Shown here: one piece after another, positions 1 to 5,398 of the stretch | Position numbering within the stretch: the first letter of the stretch is position 1 | Layout of the letters: every line of letters starts with the position of its first letter | DNA from: an uncultured Chloroflexota bacterium | Lineage (GTDB): Bacteria; Chloroflexota; Dehalococcoidia; SAR202; UBA11138 | DNA length: 5,398 nt | NCBI GenBank assembly: GCA_913046025.1 | Contig: CAJWRP010000202.1 | Location: forward strand, 1 to 5,398 | Direction of reading: 5' to 3' | The notes under the pieces: generated by a model | Told to the model about the DNA's origin: nothing | The model's input: only the letters and a program-made list of their open reading frames with translations | Databases searched by the model: none | Made by a program: the position numbers and the translations under genes

Positions 1-246
1 AACCTGTTCAACATGGGCTTCATTTTGTTCATTGACGACGTAGCACTTGTAGGCCAGCCCCTCTGGGAAGCGGTCTCGTCCGTCCACACCATGACAGCAA
101 TGTTCGCCGTCTTGATGACGGCAGTAGTAATGATAGGCCTCATCACTCGTGGACGAAACAGGCCGCGCAGTTTCGTCACGTTTGAGGCGGCAATTCTGAT
201 TGGGTTGTACATATTATCCAGCGTGCTCGTGTTCAAACTGGGGTAA
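1..246 (+). CDS. Sodium/calcium exchanger-like antiporter, C-terminal end (partial, 5' end outside window)
   Basis: Only the last 81 residues are present; the frame is open from the first base and ends at TAA. The visible part starts with NLFNMGFILFIDD. This resembles the end of the second alpha repeat of Ca2+:cation antiporter (CaCA) family exchangers, where GSN(L/I)FN is followed by a helix. Two further hydrophobic segments can be seen, at about residues 31-49 (ending in Arg50, with Arg52, Arg54 and Arg56 forming a basic loop) and 63-80, after which the protein ends in KLG. Proteins of this family sit in the cytoplasmic membrane and exchange Ca2+ or another cation against Na+ or H+. A start codon could be placed at the ATG at base 13, but the family match begins before it and the frame is open to the edge, so I treat this as a truncated long gene. 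The ion-binding residues lie outside the window, so substrate cannot be judged. Another multi-pass membrane protein remains possible. Confidence 0.65.
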   Translation, partial: NLFNMGFILFIDDVALVGQPLWEAVSSVHTMTAMFAVLMTAVVMIGLITRGRNRPRSFVTFEAAILIGLYILSSVLVFKLG

Positions 247-269
247 GCTCCCTGCCGCAGTACGATTCC

Positions 270-298
270 TTGACACCTCGCGCCCTGCCCAATACATT
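270..298 (+). promoter_or_regulatory. Sigma70-type promoter candidate for the NIPSNAP genes
   Basis: A perfect TTGACA (-35) lies at 270-275, followed by a 17-base spacer and TACATT at 293-298 as -10 (4 of 6 consensus positions, including the important first, second and last). It is in the 99-base gap after the antiporter gene. It predicts a transcript starting near base 305 and a leader of about 40 bases before the TTG start at 346. It is the best promoter match I see in the window. I found no convincing intrinsic terminator for the upstream gene in the same gap. Confidence 0.55.
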
Positions 299-334
299 AC
301 GCCTCGTGCAGACTAAACACCAATTTCATATCTC

Positions 335-340
335 AAGAGA
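335..340 (+). promoter_or_regulatory. Weak ribosome binding site of first NIPSNAP gene
   Basis: AAGAGA lies five bases before the TTG start. It aligns exactly with AGGAGA, also five bases before the TTG of the second copy, and differs by one base (A for G). No ATG or GTG occurs in frame between the upstream TGA at 271 and this site, so the leader supports TTG at 346 as the start. Confidence 0.5.
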
Positions 341-345
341 TCGAA

Positions 346-666
346 TTGTTTTTTGAACTTCGAGAGTACCGGACATGGCCAGGGAAACGACAAGAGTGGG
401 TAGACTTCATGGAGCAGATGGTCATTCCCTTTCAAATCTCCAAGGGCATGGTGGTAGTCGCAAGCTTCGTGGGCCAAGAAGAGAACGACCTCTATATATG
501 GATAAGACGATTTGAGGATGAGGACGAGCTGGAACGCCTGCATGAAGCAGTGCATGGAAGCGACAAGTGGCAGAACGAAATTAGCCCTAAGGTTCCCAGC
601 ATGATGGATCGTTCCAGGCAGGTAGTGCGAAGGATCAAGACCACATCAAGGTCTGTGATTCAGTAG
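346..666 (+). CDS. NIPSNAP family protein, copy 1 (106 aa)
   Basis: This small soluble protein has the features of the NIPSNAP family, a dimeric alpha/beta-barrel fold whose biochemical role in bacteria is unknown. The N-terminal strand reads FFELREYRT (2-10), followed by GKRQEW (13-18), a central glycine strand around residues 34-44, and the family-like YIWIRRFED strand (50-58). A helical, charged C-terminal half ends in SRSVIQ. The length is that of a single NIPSNAP domain. There is no signal peptide or membrane segment. The start is TTG: the in-frame upstream region reaches a TGA at 271 without ATG or GTG, and the identical TTG start in the second copy supports the choice. It follows a promoter candidate at 270-298 and lies 66 bases before its paralogue. 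The proximity of an amidohydrolase suggests a role in catabolism of an organic substrate, but that is inference only. A dimeric alpha-beta-barrel monooxygenase-like function is the main alternative. Confidence 0.85.
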   Translation: MFFELREYRTWPGKRQEWVDFMEQMVIPFQISKGMVVVASFVGQEENDLYIWIRRFEDEDELERLHEAVHGSDKWQNEISPKVPSMMDRSRQVVRRIKTTSRSVIQ

Positions 667-721
667 CCTATTCTTGCGCTTTGTCAACGGCATTCATATA
701 CGATTGCCAAATCCAATTTAC

Positions 722-727
722 AGGAGA
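722..727 (+). promoter_or_regulatory. Ribosome binding site of second NIPSNAP gene
   Basis: AGGAGA, a strong Shine-Dalgarno sequence, lies five bases before the TTG at 733 and fixes that codon as the start. The sequence CCAATTT occurs a little upstream (713-719) and again in the leader of copy 1 (320-326), so part of the leader is shared by both copies. Confidence 0.75.
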
Positions 728-732
728 ACGAG

Positions 733-1053
733 TTGTTTTTTGAACTAAGAGAGTACCGAACTTTGCAGGGAAAACGGCAAGACTGGGTCAACTACATGGA
801 GCAGGTCATCATTCCCTTTCAAGTGGGCAAGGGCATGGTGATCCTGGGCAGCTTTGTGGGCCAAGAAGAGGACGATCTGTACATATGGATCCGACGCTTC
901 GAGGACGATGCTGAGAAAGAGCGCTTGTATGAAGCAGTATACGAGAGCGACCAGTGGAAGAACGAGATCGGGCCAAAGATACCTGACATGATGGATCGCT
1001 CCAAAATCGTGGTACGACGAATCGAGGCCTCTTCTCGATCTGTGATCCAGTAG
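733..1053 (+). CDS. NIPSNAP family protein, copy 2 (106 aa)
   Basis: This is a paralogue of the preceding gene: same length, no gaps, 77 of 106 residues identical by hand count (about 73%). The conserved blocks are FFELREYRT (2-10), IPFQ (27-30), SFVGQEE (40-46), DLYIWIRRFED (48-58), MMDRS (86-90) and the C-terminal SRSVIQ. Changes are mostly conservative (I/V, D/E, F/Y, K/R), which suggests both copies are under purifying selection. Variation concentrates in residues 59-73 and in the C-terminal helix (91-100). Both copies may form homodimers or a heterodimer, since NIPSNAP domains dimerise; this is inference. The TTG start has a good AGGAGA site. The 66-base gap in front contains a poor promoter-like pair (TTGCGC at 674-679, TATACG at 697-702, 17-base spacer), so readthrough from the upstream promoter is the simpler explanation for expression. 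The amidohydrolase gene starts 28 bases downstream. Confidence 0.85.
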   Translation: MFFELREYRTLQGKRQDWVNYMEQVIIPFQVGKGMVILGSFVGQEEDDLYIWIRRFEDDAEKERLYEAVYESDQWKNEIGPKIPDMMDRSKIVVRRIEASSRSVIQ

Positions 1054-1081
1054 TTACTGGCCAGTCAGTGATTAGCTAAAC

Positions 1082-2644
1082 ATGACCGCTTCAAACGCGC
1101 AGCCAGACCTGCTTCTCGTCAATTTCGATGCGGGCGTGACTGCCCCAAGGGATTCGGTCACTGGTAATATTGAGTCCGTGCTGATCGCAGGCGGACGCGC
1201 ACGCGCCTCTTCAACAGGCGATGACAACCAGCACCACACTGCCGCCGAAGCCAGGGTAATAGACTGCCAGGGCTTGCCACTACTGCCTGGATTCGTAGAC
1301 GCGCACTGCCACGTAATGGCATACGCCTCCAGCCTGTTGGCGGTTGACTGCAACACGCCGGCTGTGTCCTCCATAGCTGACATTAACAACGCCATTCTCG
1401 TACGTGCCAAATCGACTCCAGAAGGTCAGTGGGTCAGGGCGGTTAACTACCATGAGTTTGATTTGGCCGAGAAGCGCCATCCCACCCGCCACGACCTAGA
1501 CAGGATCTCCCCCAATCATCCCGTCCGTTTGCTGCATCAGTCCGGCCACGCCATGGTGCTGAACAGCCTGGGTCTACTTGCTGCCGGAATCACCAGCGCC
1601 ACGGACGAACCACAGGGCTGCACGATCGACCGCGACCCGGTGACGGGTGAGCCCACGGGTCTACTGCTGGAGATGGCCGATTTTATTCGCAACAGAATAC
1701 CTCGCCTGACAGCCGATGAGCTTGGAGCAGCAACGAGGATGGCCAGCGACAAGTTCCTCTCCTATGGCATCACGTCGGTTTGCGACGCCTCCCCAGGCAA
1801 TACTCCACAATACCACCGCCGCATGGAAAAACTGCAACAAAACGGTGACTTCATTCCTTCCGTCAACATGATGGTCGGCGCGGTTCATATGGACGAATTC
1901 GCCAACGAGGGACATGCCAAGGGAGCGGGCTATGACAGGTTGAGCCCCGGCCATGTGAAAATCATGGTCACTTTGAGTAGCGGAAGCCTCTCGCCCTCAC
2001 AGGACGAATTAACCGATCTCATCGACAAGGCCCATGCACTCCAGTGGCCCGTAGCCATTCACACCGTAGAAGTGGAGGCGCTGAAGGCTGCGCTCAACGC
2101 CCTAGAAGGTGCCTTGCCCATGTCAGAAGGTTATCCTAGAGACAGGATTGAGCACTGCTCGGAGTGCCCTTATAATCTTTTGCCCAGATTAGCACGACTA
2201 AAGGTGGCGGTGATAAACAACCCAGGCTTCATCTATCACAACGGAGACCGGTATTTGGCGGAGACTCAAGAGGAGCACATCTCTTGGCTATACCGAGTAA
2301 AATCCCTGCTGGAACATGACGTACCAGCCTTCGCAGGTTCAGACGCACCGGTTGCAGACCCCAATCCATTGCTTGGAGTTTACGGCGCAATCGCTCGCCG
2401 GACTTCCTCTGGGCAGCAGCTTAATGCTGGAGAGGGAATTGGCCTTCGCCAGGCAATAAGCCTGTACAACCTCAGACTCGATGAGACAAGGCAGGGGGGC
2501 TTTCATCATCGCTATATCGGGGACAATGGCCCAGCAGACCTCGTACTGCTGGACAGGTCTCTGAACGAAGACGAGCCTGAGGAGCTTCTGAAAACTAAGG
2601 TTGTTTTAACCATCCGTGACGGGGAAGTCGTCTACGAAGGCTAG
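1082..2644 (+). CDS. Amidohydrolase family protein, YtcJ/Amidohydro_3 type (520 aa)
   Basis: This is a metal-dependent hydrolase of the amidohydrolase superfamily, predicted cytoplasmic. The layout fits the YtcJ-like branch. An N-terminal beta-sandwich segment (about 9-70) runs into LPGFVDAHCH with the metal-binding HxH at His75 and His77. The barrel continues through SGHA (154-157), VKIM (Lys293), AIHTVE (His327), RIEHCS (His358) and GSDAPV (Asp421). The chain closes with the sandwich strand PADLVLLD and the terminal VVLTIRDGEVVYEG. Length is close to the family norm of about 520-560 aa. After VK, where many YtcJ-like proteins have a short DGS segment, this one reads MVTLSSGS (295-302), so the active-site loop may differ. 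Family members cleave C-N bonds in amides, formamides or cyclic ureides; the substrate here cannot be read from sequence. The ATG start is bounded by an in-frame TAG nine bases upstream, and there is no visible Shine-Dalgarno sequence. It probably shares a transcript with the NIPSNAP genes and ends inside the stop codon of the convergent gene. Confidence 0.85.
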   Translation: MTASNAQPDLLLVNFDAGVTAPRDSVTGNIESVLIAGGRARASSTGDDNQHHTAAEARVIDCQGLPLLPGFVDAHCHVMAYASSLLAVDCNTPAVSSIADINNAILVRAKSTPEGQWVRAVNYHEFDLAEKRHPTRHDLDRISPNHPVRLLHQSGHAMVLNSLGLLAAGITSATDEPQGCTIDRDPVTGEPTGLLLEMADFIRNRIPRLTADELGAATRMASDKFLSYGITSVCDASPGNTPQYHRRMEKLQQNGDFIPSVNMMVGAVHMDEFANEGHAKGAGYDRLSPGHVKIMVTLSSGSLSPSQDELTDLIDKAHALQWPVAIHTVEVEALKAALNALEGALPMSEGYPRDRIEHCSECPYNLLPRLARLKVAVINNPGFIYHNGDRYLAETQEEHISWLYRVKSLLEHDVPAFAGSDAPVADPNPLLGVYGAIARRTSSGQQLNAGEGIGLRQAISLYNLRLDETRQGGFHHRYIGDNGPADLVLLDRSLNEDEPEELLKTKVVLTIRDGEVVYEG

Positions 2645-3606
2645 ACTCTTCTGGCAGTCACAAACCCGATTATCTCTTCCAACGAGTCTCGTGAGGGGTT
2701 CTTGGGCAAAGACATAAGGCTACTCCGGGCCTTGGCACAAAAATCGTTGGCCACTGCGTAGCACTCATTCAAAACGGATGCGCCCACAACCATAGCCACA
2801 GCCTGCTCCAGCCTGTCACGGTCACCAGGGTTACTGAACAGGTCAGATATCGCTGTATCGTTGGGGTGGCGCTCCCTGGCTATTAGCGATGGCAATGTCA
2901 AGATACCATTGGCAAGGTCGCTTCCGACTGGCTTACCGATCTCCTGTTCGTTCCCATCGAAATCGAGAATATCGTCTACTATCTGGAAGGCCATGCCCAG
3001 GTTGTAACCGAATTCTCTCAGCGCCCCAACATAGTTTTCAGTTAATCCGCTCAGTATTGCCCCAGACTCGCTGGCGGTGGTAAATAGCGATGCCGTCTTG
3101 TGGTAGATACGGTCGTAATACTGTTCCATGGTCTGGTTGGGATCAAAAACATCGGACATCTCTTGTAGCTCGCCGCTTGAAAGCTCCATGATGGTCTCAG
3201 CAAAGCGTTTTATGACCCTTACGTTGCCTGTGTCGCACACCAACGTCGCGGATGCAGCAAAGATAAAATCGCCAACCAGTATTGCAGCGTTATCACCCCA
3301 GAGATTGCTTACAGTGGCCCGCCCTCGCCTCATAGCAGAGTCGTCCACGGTATCGTCATGGATCAGCGTCGCAATGTGCAGCATCTCCACGGCCGTTGCC
3401 ATTGTCTCTGTCAGTGTCTCATCGTGGGAATTAAAATTAGACGTCAGCAGCGTGATGGCGGGACGCATTCGCTTTCCAGGCGCAGAGAAAACATGGTCCA
3501 GTAATTGCGACAAAAGAGGGAAGCGCTGTTTGGCCATCTCTTTTAGGCCATCAACGACACCGTCAAGTCTTTCCTGAACTGGCAGATATAAAGATGTTGC
3601 CTGCAA
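2641..3606 (-). CDS. Trans-polyprenyl diphosphate synthase (polyprenyl synthetase family, 321 aa)
   Basis: The enzyme condenses isopentenyl diphosphate units onto an allylic primer to make an all-trans prenyl diphosphate, commonly the side chain of a respiratory quinone. All hallmarks are present: GKRMRP (44-49), the first aspartate-rich motif HDDTVDD with Asp84, Asp85 and Asp88, MRRG (92-95), GDF (112-114), KTASLF (170-175), the second aspartate-rich motif DDILD (211-215) and GKPVGSDLANG (225-235). The fifth residue before the first aspartate motif is Ala79, in HIATLIHDD. In this family a small residue there, in place of Tyr or Phe, goes with long-chain products, so an octaprenyl/heptaprenyl-type enzyme is likelier than a farnesyl synthase. 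Length is typical. The start is TTG, supported by GAGGA nine bases upstream; the in-frame upstream stop is the metG stop, and only six codons lie between. It is the second gene of a likely metG operon. Exact chain length and partner subunit are unknown. Confidence 0.92.
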   Translation of the reverse strand: MQATSLYLPVQERLDGVVDGLKEMAKQRFPLLSQLLDHVFSAPGKRMRPAITLLTSNFNSHDETLTETMATAVEMLHIATLIHDDTVDDSAMRRGRATVSNLWGDNAAILVGDFIFAASATLVCDTGNVRVIKRFAETIMELSSGELQEMSDVFDPNQTMEQYYDRIYHKTASLFTTASESGAILSGLTENYVGALREFGYNLGMAFQIVDDILDFDGNEQEIGKPVGSDLANGILTLPSLIARERHPNDTAISDLFSNPGDRDRLEQAVAMVVGASVLNECYAVANDFCAKARSSLMSLPKNPSRDSLEEIIGFVTARRV

Positions 3607-3615
3607 TTGTCTCTT

Positions 3616-3620
3616 TCCTC
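3616..3620 (-). promoter_or_regulatory. Ribosome binding site of the polyprenyl synthase
   Basis: On the minus strand the 18-base gap after metG reads caaagaggaaagagacaa. GAGGA lies nine bases before the TTG start at 3606-3604. It is the only plausible initiation signal in this short gap and decides the start; the next in-frame ATG is 23 codons later. Confidence 0.7.
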
Positions 3621-3624
3621 TTTG

Positions 3625-5292
3625 TTAACCGGTGATCCGCTGAGACTCAGCTTCGATGAGTTCCTCGTCCAGCTTGGTGAACAGTGGCGTGGGCTTCTCC
3701 ACAGGTTGGCCCGCCACAAGCTGTTCTGGATCCCAGGTCCAACCTGCATCCTGAACGCTACCTTCTAAACCGAGCATAGCCTGAATCTTATCTGAACTGA
3801 ATGGCAGGTAAGGGTTCAGCACAGTCTTAAGGCAATTTATGACAGACAAGGTAACCCATAACGTCCTGCCTGCGTCAGCTTTGTCTTCCTTTACGGCGTG
3901 CCACGGGGCCTTTTGATCCAGGTATCGATTCGCCGCCTGGGCCAACGCCATACCTGTCCCAAGACCCCGGCGTAGACGTACTGCTTCGATTTCTGAGGCT
4001 ACGGTGTCCATCCGCGCTTGGGCCTCATCAAGCAGTTGGCGGCTTAAGTCGTCTAGTTCACCAGAGTCCGGCACCTTGCCATCGAAATAGCGATTGACCA
4101 TGGAAAGCACACGGTGTACCAGATTGCCGAAGGTAGCAACCAGCTCGTCGTTATTGCGCCGAACGTACTCCCACCACGAAAAGTCCGAGTCAGAGGTCTC
4201 AGGAAGGTTTGCCGAGAGCACATACCTGAGCGGGTCCGGCTCGTACTTATCAAGGTAGTCAGGCACCCACACGGCCCAGTTCCTGCTGGTGGAAAGTTTG
4301 AAACCTTCCAAATTGAGATACTCGTTTGCAGGTACATCATAGGGCAGGTTGAGCCCTCCGTATCCCAGCAGCATGGCAGGCCATATGACCGTGTGAAAAG
4401 GGATATTGTCTTTGCCCATGAAGTAGTAGGAGTGACAATCTTCCTGCCAAAAATCCTTCCAGCTATCTGGTTCGCCTTTGCTTTCGGCCCACTCAATTGA
4501 TGCCGATAGGTAGCCAATCACGGCCTCGAACCAGACATAAAGACGCTTGCCTTCGTAGCCATCCAGCGGTACTGGCACTCCCCACTGAATATCTCGGGTT
4601 ATGGCGCGGTCGTGCAGCCCGCCTTCCAAGAAGCCTATGGTGAAGTTACGTACATTGGACCGCCAGTGTTCCTGCTTTCGCACCCAGTCCAGAAGCTGGT
4701 CCTCGAAGGCGCTCAGCTTGAGAAAAAAGTGCTCCGTCTCCCTGAACTCCGGCGTGTTGCCGCAGATCTTGCATACTATGTCGATAAGGTCCTCGGGATC
4801 CAATGTCCGACCGCAGTTGTCACACTGGTCTCCTCTGGCACCGTCATCTTTGCAGTAAGGGCAGATCCCTTCTACATAGCGGTCTGCAAGATATCGATTA
4901 TCTGTAACACAGAATGGCTGCACCATGGTGTCTTTGTATATGTAGCCATTCTCAAGAAGCCTAAGAAACATGTCCTGGGCGATGCGAGCGTGATTGTCGG
5001 TATGAGTAGTGGTAAACAGGTCGAAACTAATTCCTAGGCGTTCCCAATCGTCCAGAAATTCAGCCTGATACTCGCTATAGATATCTTCCGGAGTTACGCC
5101 ACGTGCTTCCGCCGAAATCGTAACTGGAGTGCCGTGGGCATCGCTTCCAGACACCATCAGCACGTCGTTTCCCTTCATGCGATGGTAACGGGCGAATATA
5201 TCAGCGGGCAGGTAGGTGCCGGCGATGTGCCCTATGTGGGCGGAACCGTTGGCGTAGGGCCAGGCAACCGCTACGAGGATGCGCTCAGGCAT
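3625..5292 (-). CDS. metG: Methionyl-tRNA synthetase (555 aa)
   Basis: This class I aminoacyl-tRNA synthetase charges tRNA-Met, including the initiator, in the cytoplasm. The N-terminal Rossmann domain carries AWPYANG (10-16), the HIGH motif at 19-22 and SDAHGTP (50-56). The zinc-knuckle insertion has three CxxC pairs: Cys144/147, Cys157/160 and Cys174/177. Next come WFEAVIGYLSA (254-264), GKDNIPFH (293-300) and the signature loop KLSTS (332-336) in place of the usual KMSKS. The helical anticodon-binding domain (about 375-525) includes Asn390, Arg394 and Trp464, which align with the anticodon-contacting Asn, Arg and Trp of the E. coli enzyme. The protein ends at 555 aa without the C-terminal EMAP-II-like tRNA-binding domain of longer MetRS. 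The ATG start fits the family N-terminus and is bounded by an in-frame TGA 15 bases upstream; no clear Shine-Dalgarno sequence precedes it. The polyprenyl synthase follows after 18 bases in the same reading frame. Confidence 0.97.
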   Translation of the reverse strand: MPERILVAVAWPYANGSAHIGHIAGTYLPADIFARYHRMKGNDVLMVSGSDAHGTPVTISAEARGVTPEDIYSEYQAEFLDDWERLGISFDLFTTTHTDNHARIAQDMFLRLLENGYIYKDTMVQPFCVTDNRYLADRYVEGICPYCKDDGARGDQCDNCGRTLDPEDLIDIVCKICGNTPEFRETEHFFLKLSAFEDQLLDWVRKQEHWRSNVRNFTIGFLEGGLHDRAITRDIQWGVPVPLDGYEGKRLYVWFEAVIGYLSASIEWAESKGEPDSWKDFWQEDCHSYYFMGKDNIPFHTVIWPAMLLGYGGLNLPYDVPANEYLNLEGFKLSTSRNWAVWVPDYLDKYEPDPLRYVLSANLPETSDSDFSWWEYVRRNNDELVATFGNLVHRVLSMVNRYFDGKVPDSGELDDLSRQLLDEAQARMDTVASEIEAVRLRRGLGTGMALAQAANRYLDQKAPWHAVKEDKADAGRTLWVTLSVINCLKTVLNPYLPFSSDKIQAMLGLEGSVQDAGWTWDPEQLVAGQPVEKPTPLFTKLDEELIEAESQRITG

Positions 5293-5398
5293 AGGCAGAT
5301 TTACTCAGTAAAATCAGCGTTTAGGCCTGTACATGGTACCACAGACAACTGAAGAAAGACCCAAGTGCTGTAGCTGGGCAAAGCGTAATATATAATAA
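5293..5398 (-). promoter_or_regulatory. Upstream region of metG with weak promoter candidates and a palindrome
   Basis: This 106-base non-coding stretch must hold at least part of the metG control region. Read on the minus strand, TGGTACCAT (5341-5333) could act as an extended -10 element, though its only -35-like partner, TTGGGT, is 20 bases away. At the window edge the AT-rich run 5386-5398 contains TATATT on the minus strand (5392-5387) whose -35 would lie outside the window. The same run contains a perfect TATAAT on the plus strand (5391-5396) that would point away from metG, but no good -35 stands in front of it. A palindrome, TTTACTCAGTAAA, occupies 5300-5312, just before the metG start. 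None of the promoter calls is secure. Confidence 0.3.

Noticed and set aside
313..1004. Minus-strand open frames opposite the NIPSNAP genes
   Set aside because: The paralogy of the two plus-strand frames, gap-free and with conservative changes, shows that the plus strand is the coding one.
1072..1954. Minus-strand open frames inside the amidohydrolase gene
   Set aside because: They conflict with a well-supported gene and have no ribosome sites or recognisable domains.
2682..2692. Inverted repeat ACGAGTCTCGT near the convergent gene ends, considered as a terminator
   Set aside because: Arms are only five bases around one central base, no T-run follows on either strand, and it lies within the synthase coding sequence.
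3128..3577. 149-codon open frame on the plus strand opposite the polyprenyl synthase
   Set aside because: It lies wholly inside a gene with every family motif intact; its translation is serine-rich and low in complexity with no recognisable domain, as expected for an antisense shadow.
4053..5037. Open frames of 85-154 codons overlapping metG on both strands
   Set aside because: metG is full length with all motifs, and these translations show no family features; they arise from codon bias in the real frame.
1..5398. Search for CRISPR repeats, insertion-sequence ends, tRNA genes and toxin-antitoxin pairs
   Set aside because: No regularly spaced repeats, transposase-like frames, cloverleaf-like segments or suitable small gene pairs were seen; the only sizeable repeat is the NIPSNAP duplication.

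Overview
This window reads as chromosomal DNA from a free-living bacterium, probably a member of the Chloroflexota (Dehalococcoidia/SAR202-like). That placement is an inference from remembered family resemblance. The methionyl-tRNA synthetase has an AWPYANG N-terminus and a KLSTSRNWAVW signature loop, and an amidohydrolase sits beside small NIPSNAP-family genes. No search was run. There are no mobile elements, CRISPR arrays, rRNA genes or recognisable tRNA genes. Coding density is high and no gap exceeds about 106 bases.

Left part, plus strand (1-2644): the window opens inside the 3' end of a membrane protein that looks like a sodium/calcium-exchanger family antiporter. A 99-base gap follows with a good sigma70-type promoter (TTGACA, 17-base spacer, TACATT). 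Next come two tandem NIPSNAP-family genes of exactly the same length (106 aa), about 73% identical by my ungapped count. Both start with TTG and have similar leaders. An amidohydrolase of the YtcJ/Amidohydro_3 type (520 aa) starts 28 bases later and is probably co-transcribed.

Right part, minus strand (2641-5292): metG (555 aa) is followed after 18 bases by a trans-polyprenyl diphosphate synthase (321 aa), forming a likely two-gene operon. It converges on the amidohydrolase so tightly that both stop codons are read from the same CTAG. The window ends 106 bases upstream of metG. That stretch holds weak promoter candidates and a 13-base palindrome.

Functionally, the minus-strand pair is housekeeping: translation plus the isoprenoid tail of a quinone or a carrier lipid. 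The plus-strand trio looks like accessory catabolism of unknown substrate. I see no clear evidence for a wholly new system. The most unusual items are the duplicated NIPSNAP pair with its amidohydrolase neighbour, the split between TTG starts with ribosome sites and ATG starts without them, and the palindromes in front of the two ATG genes.
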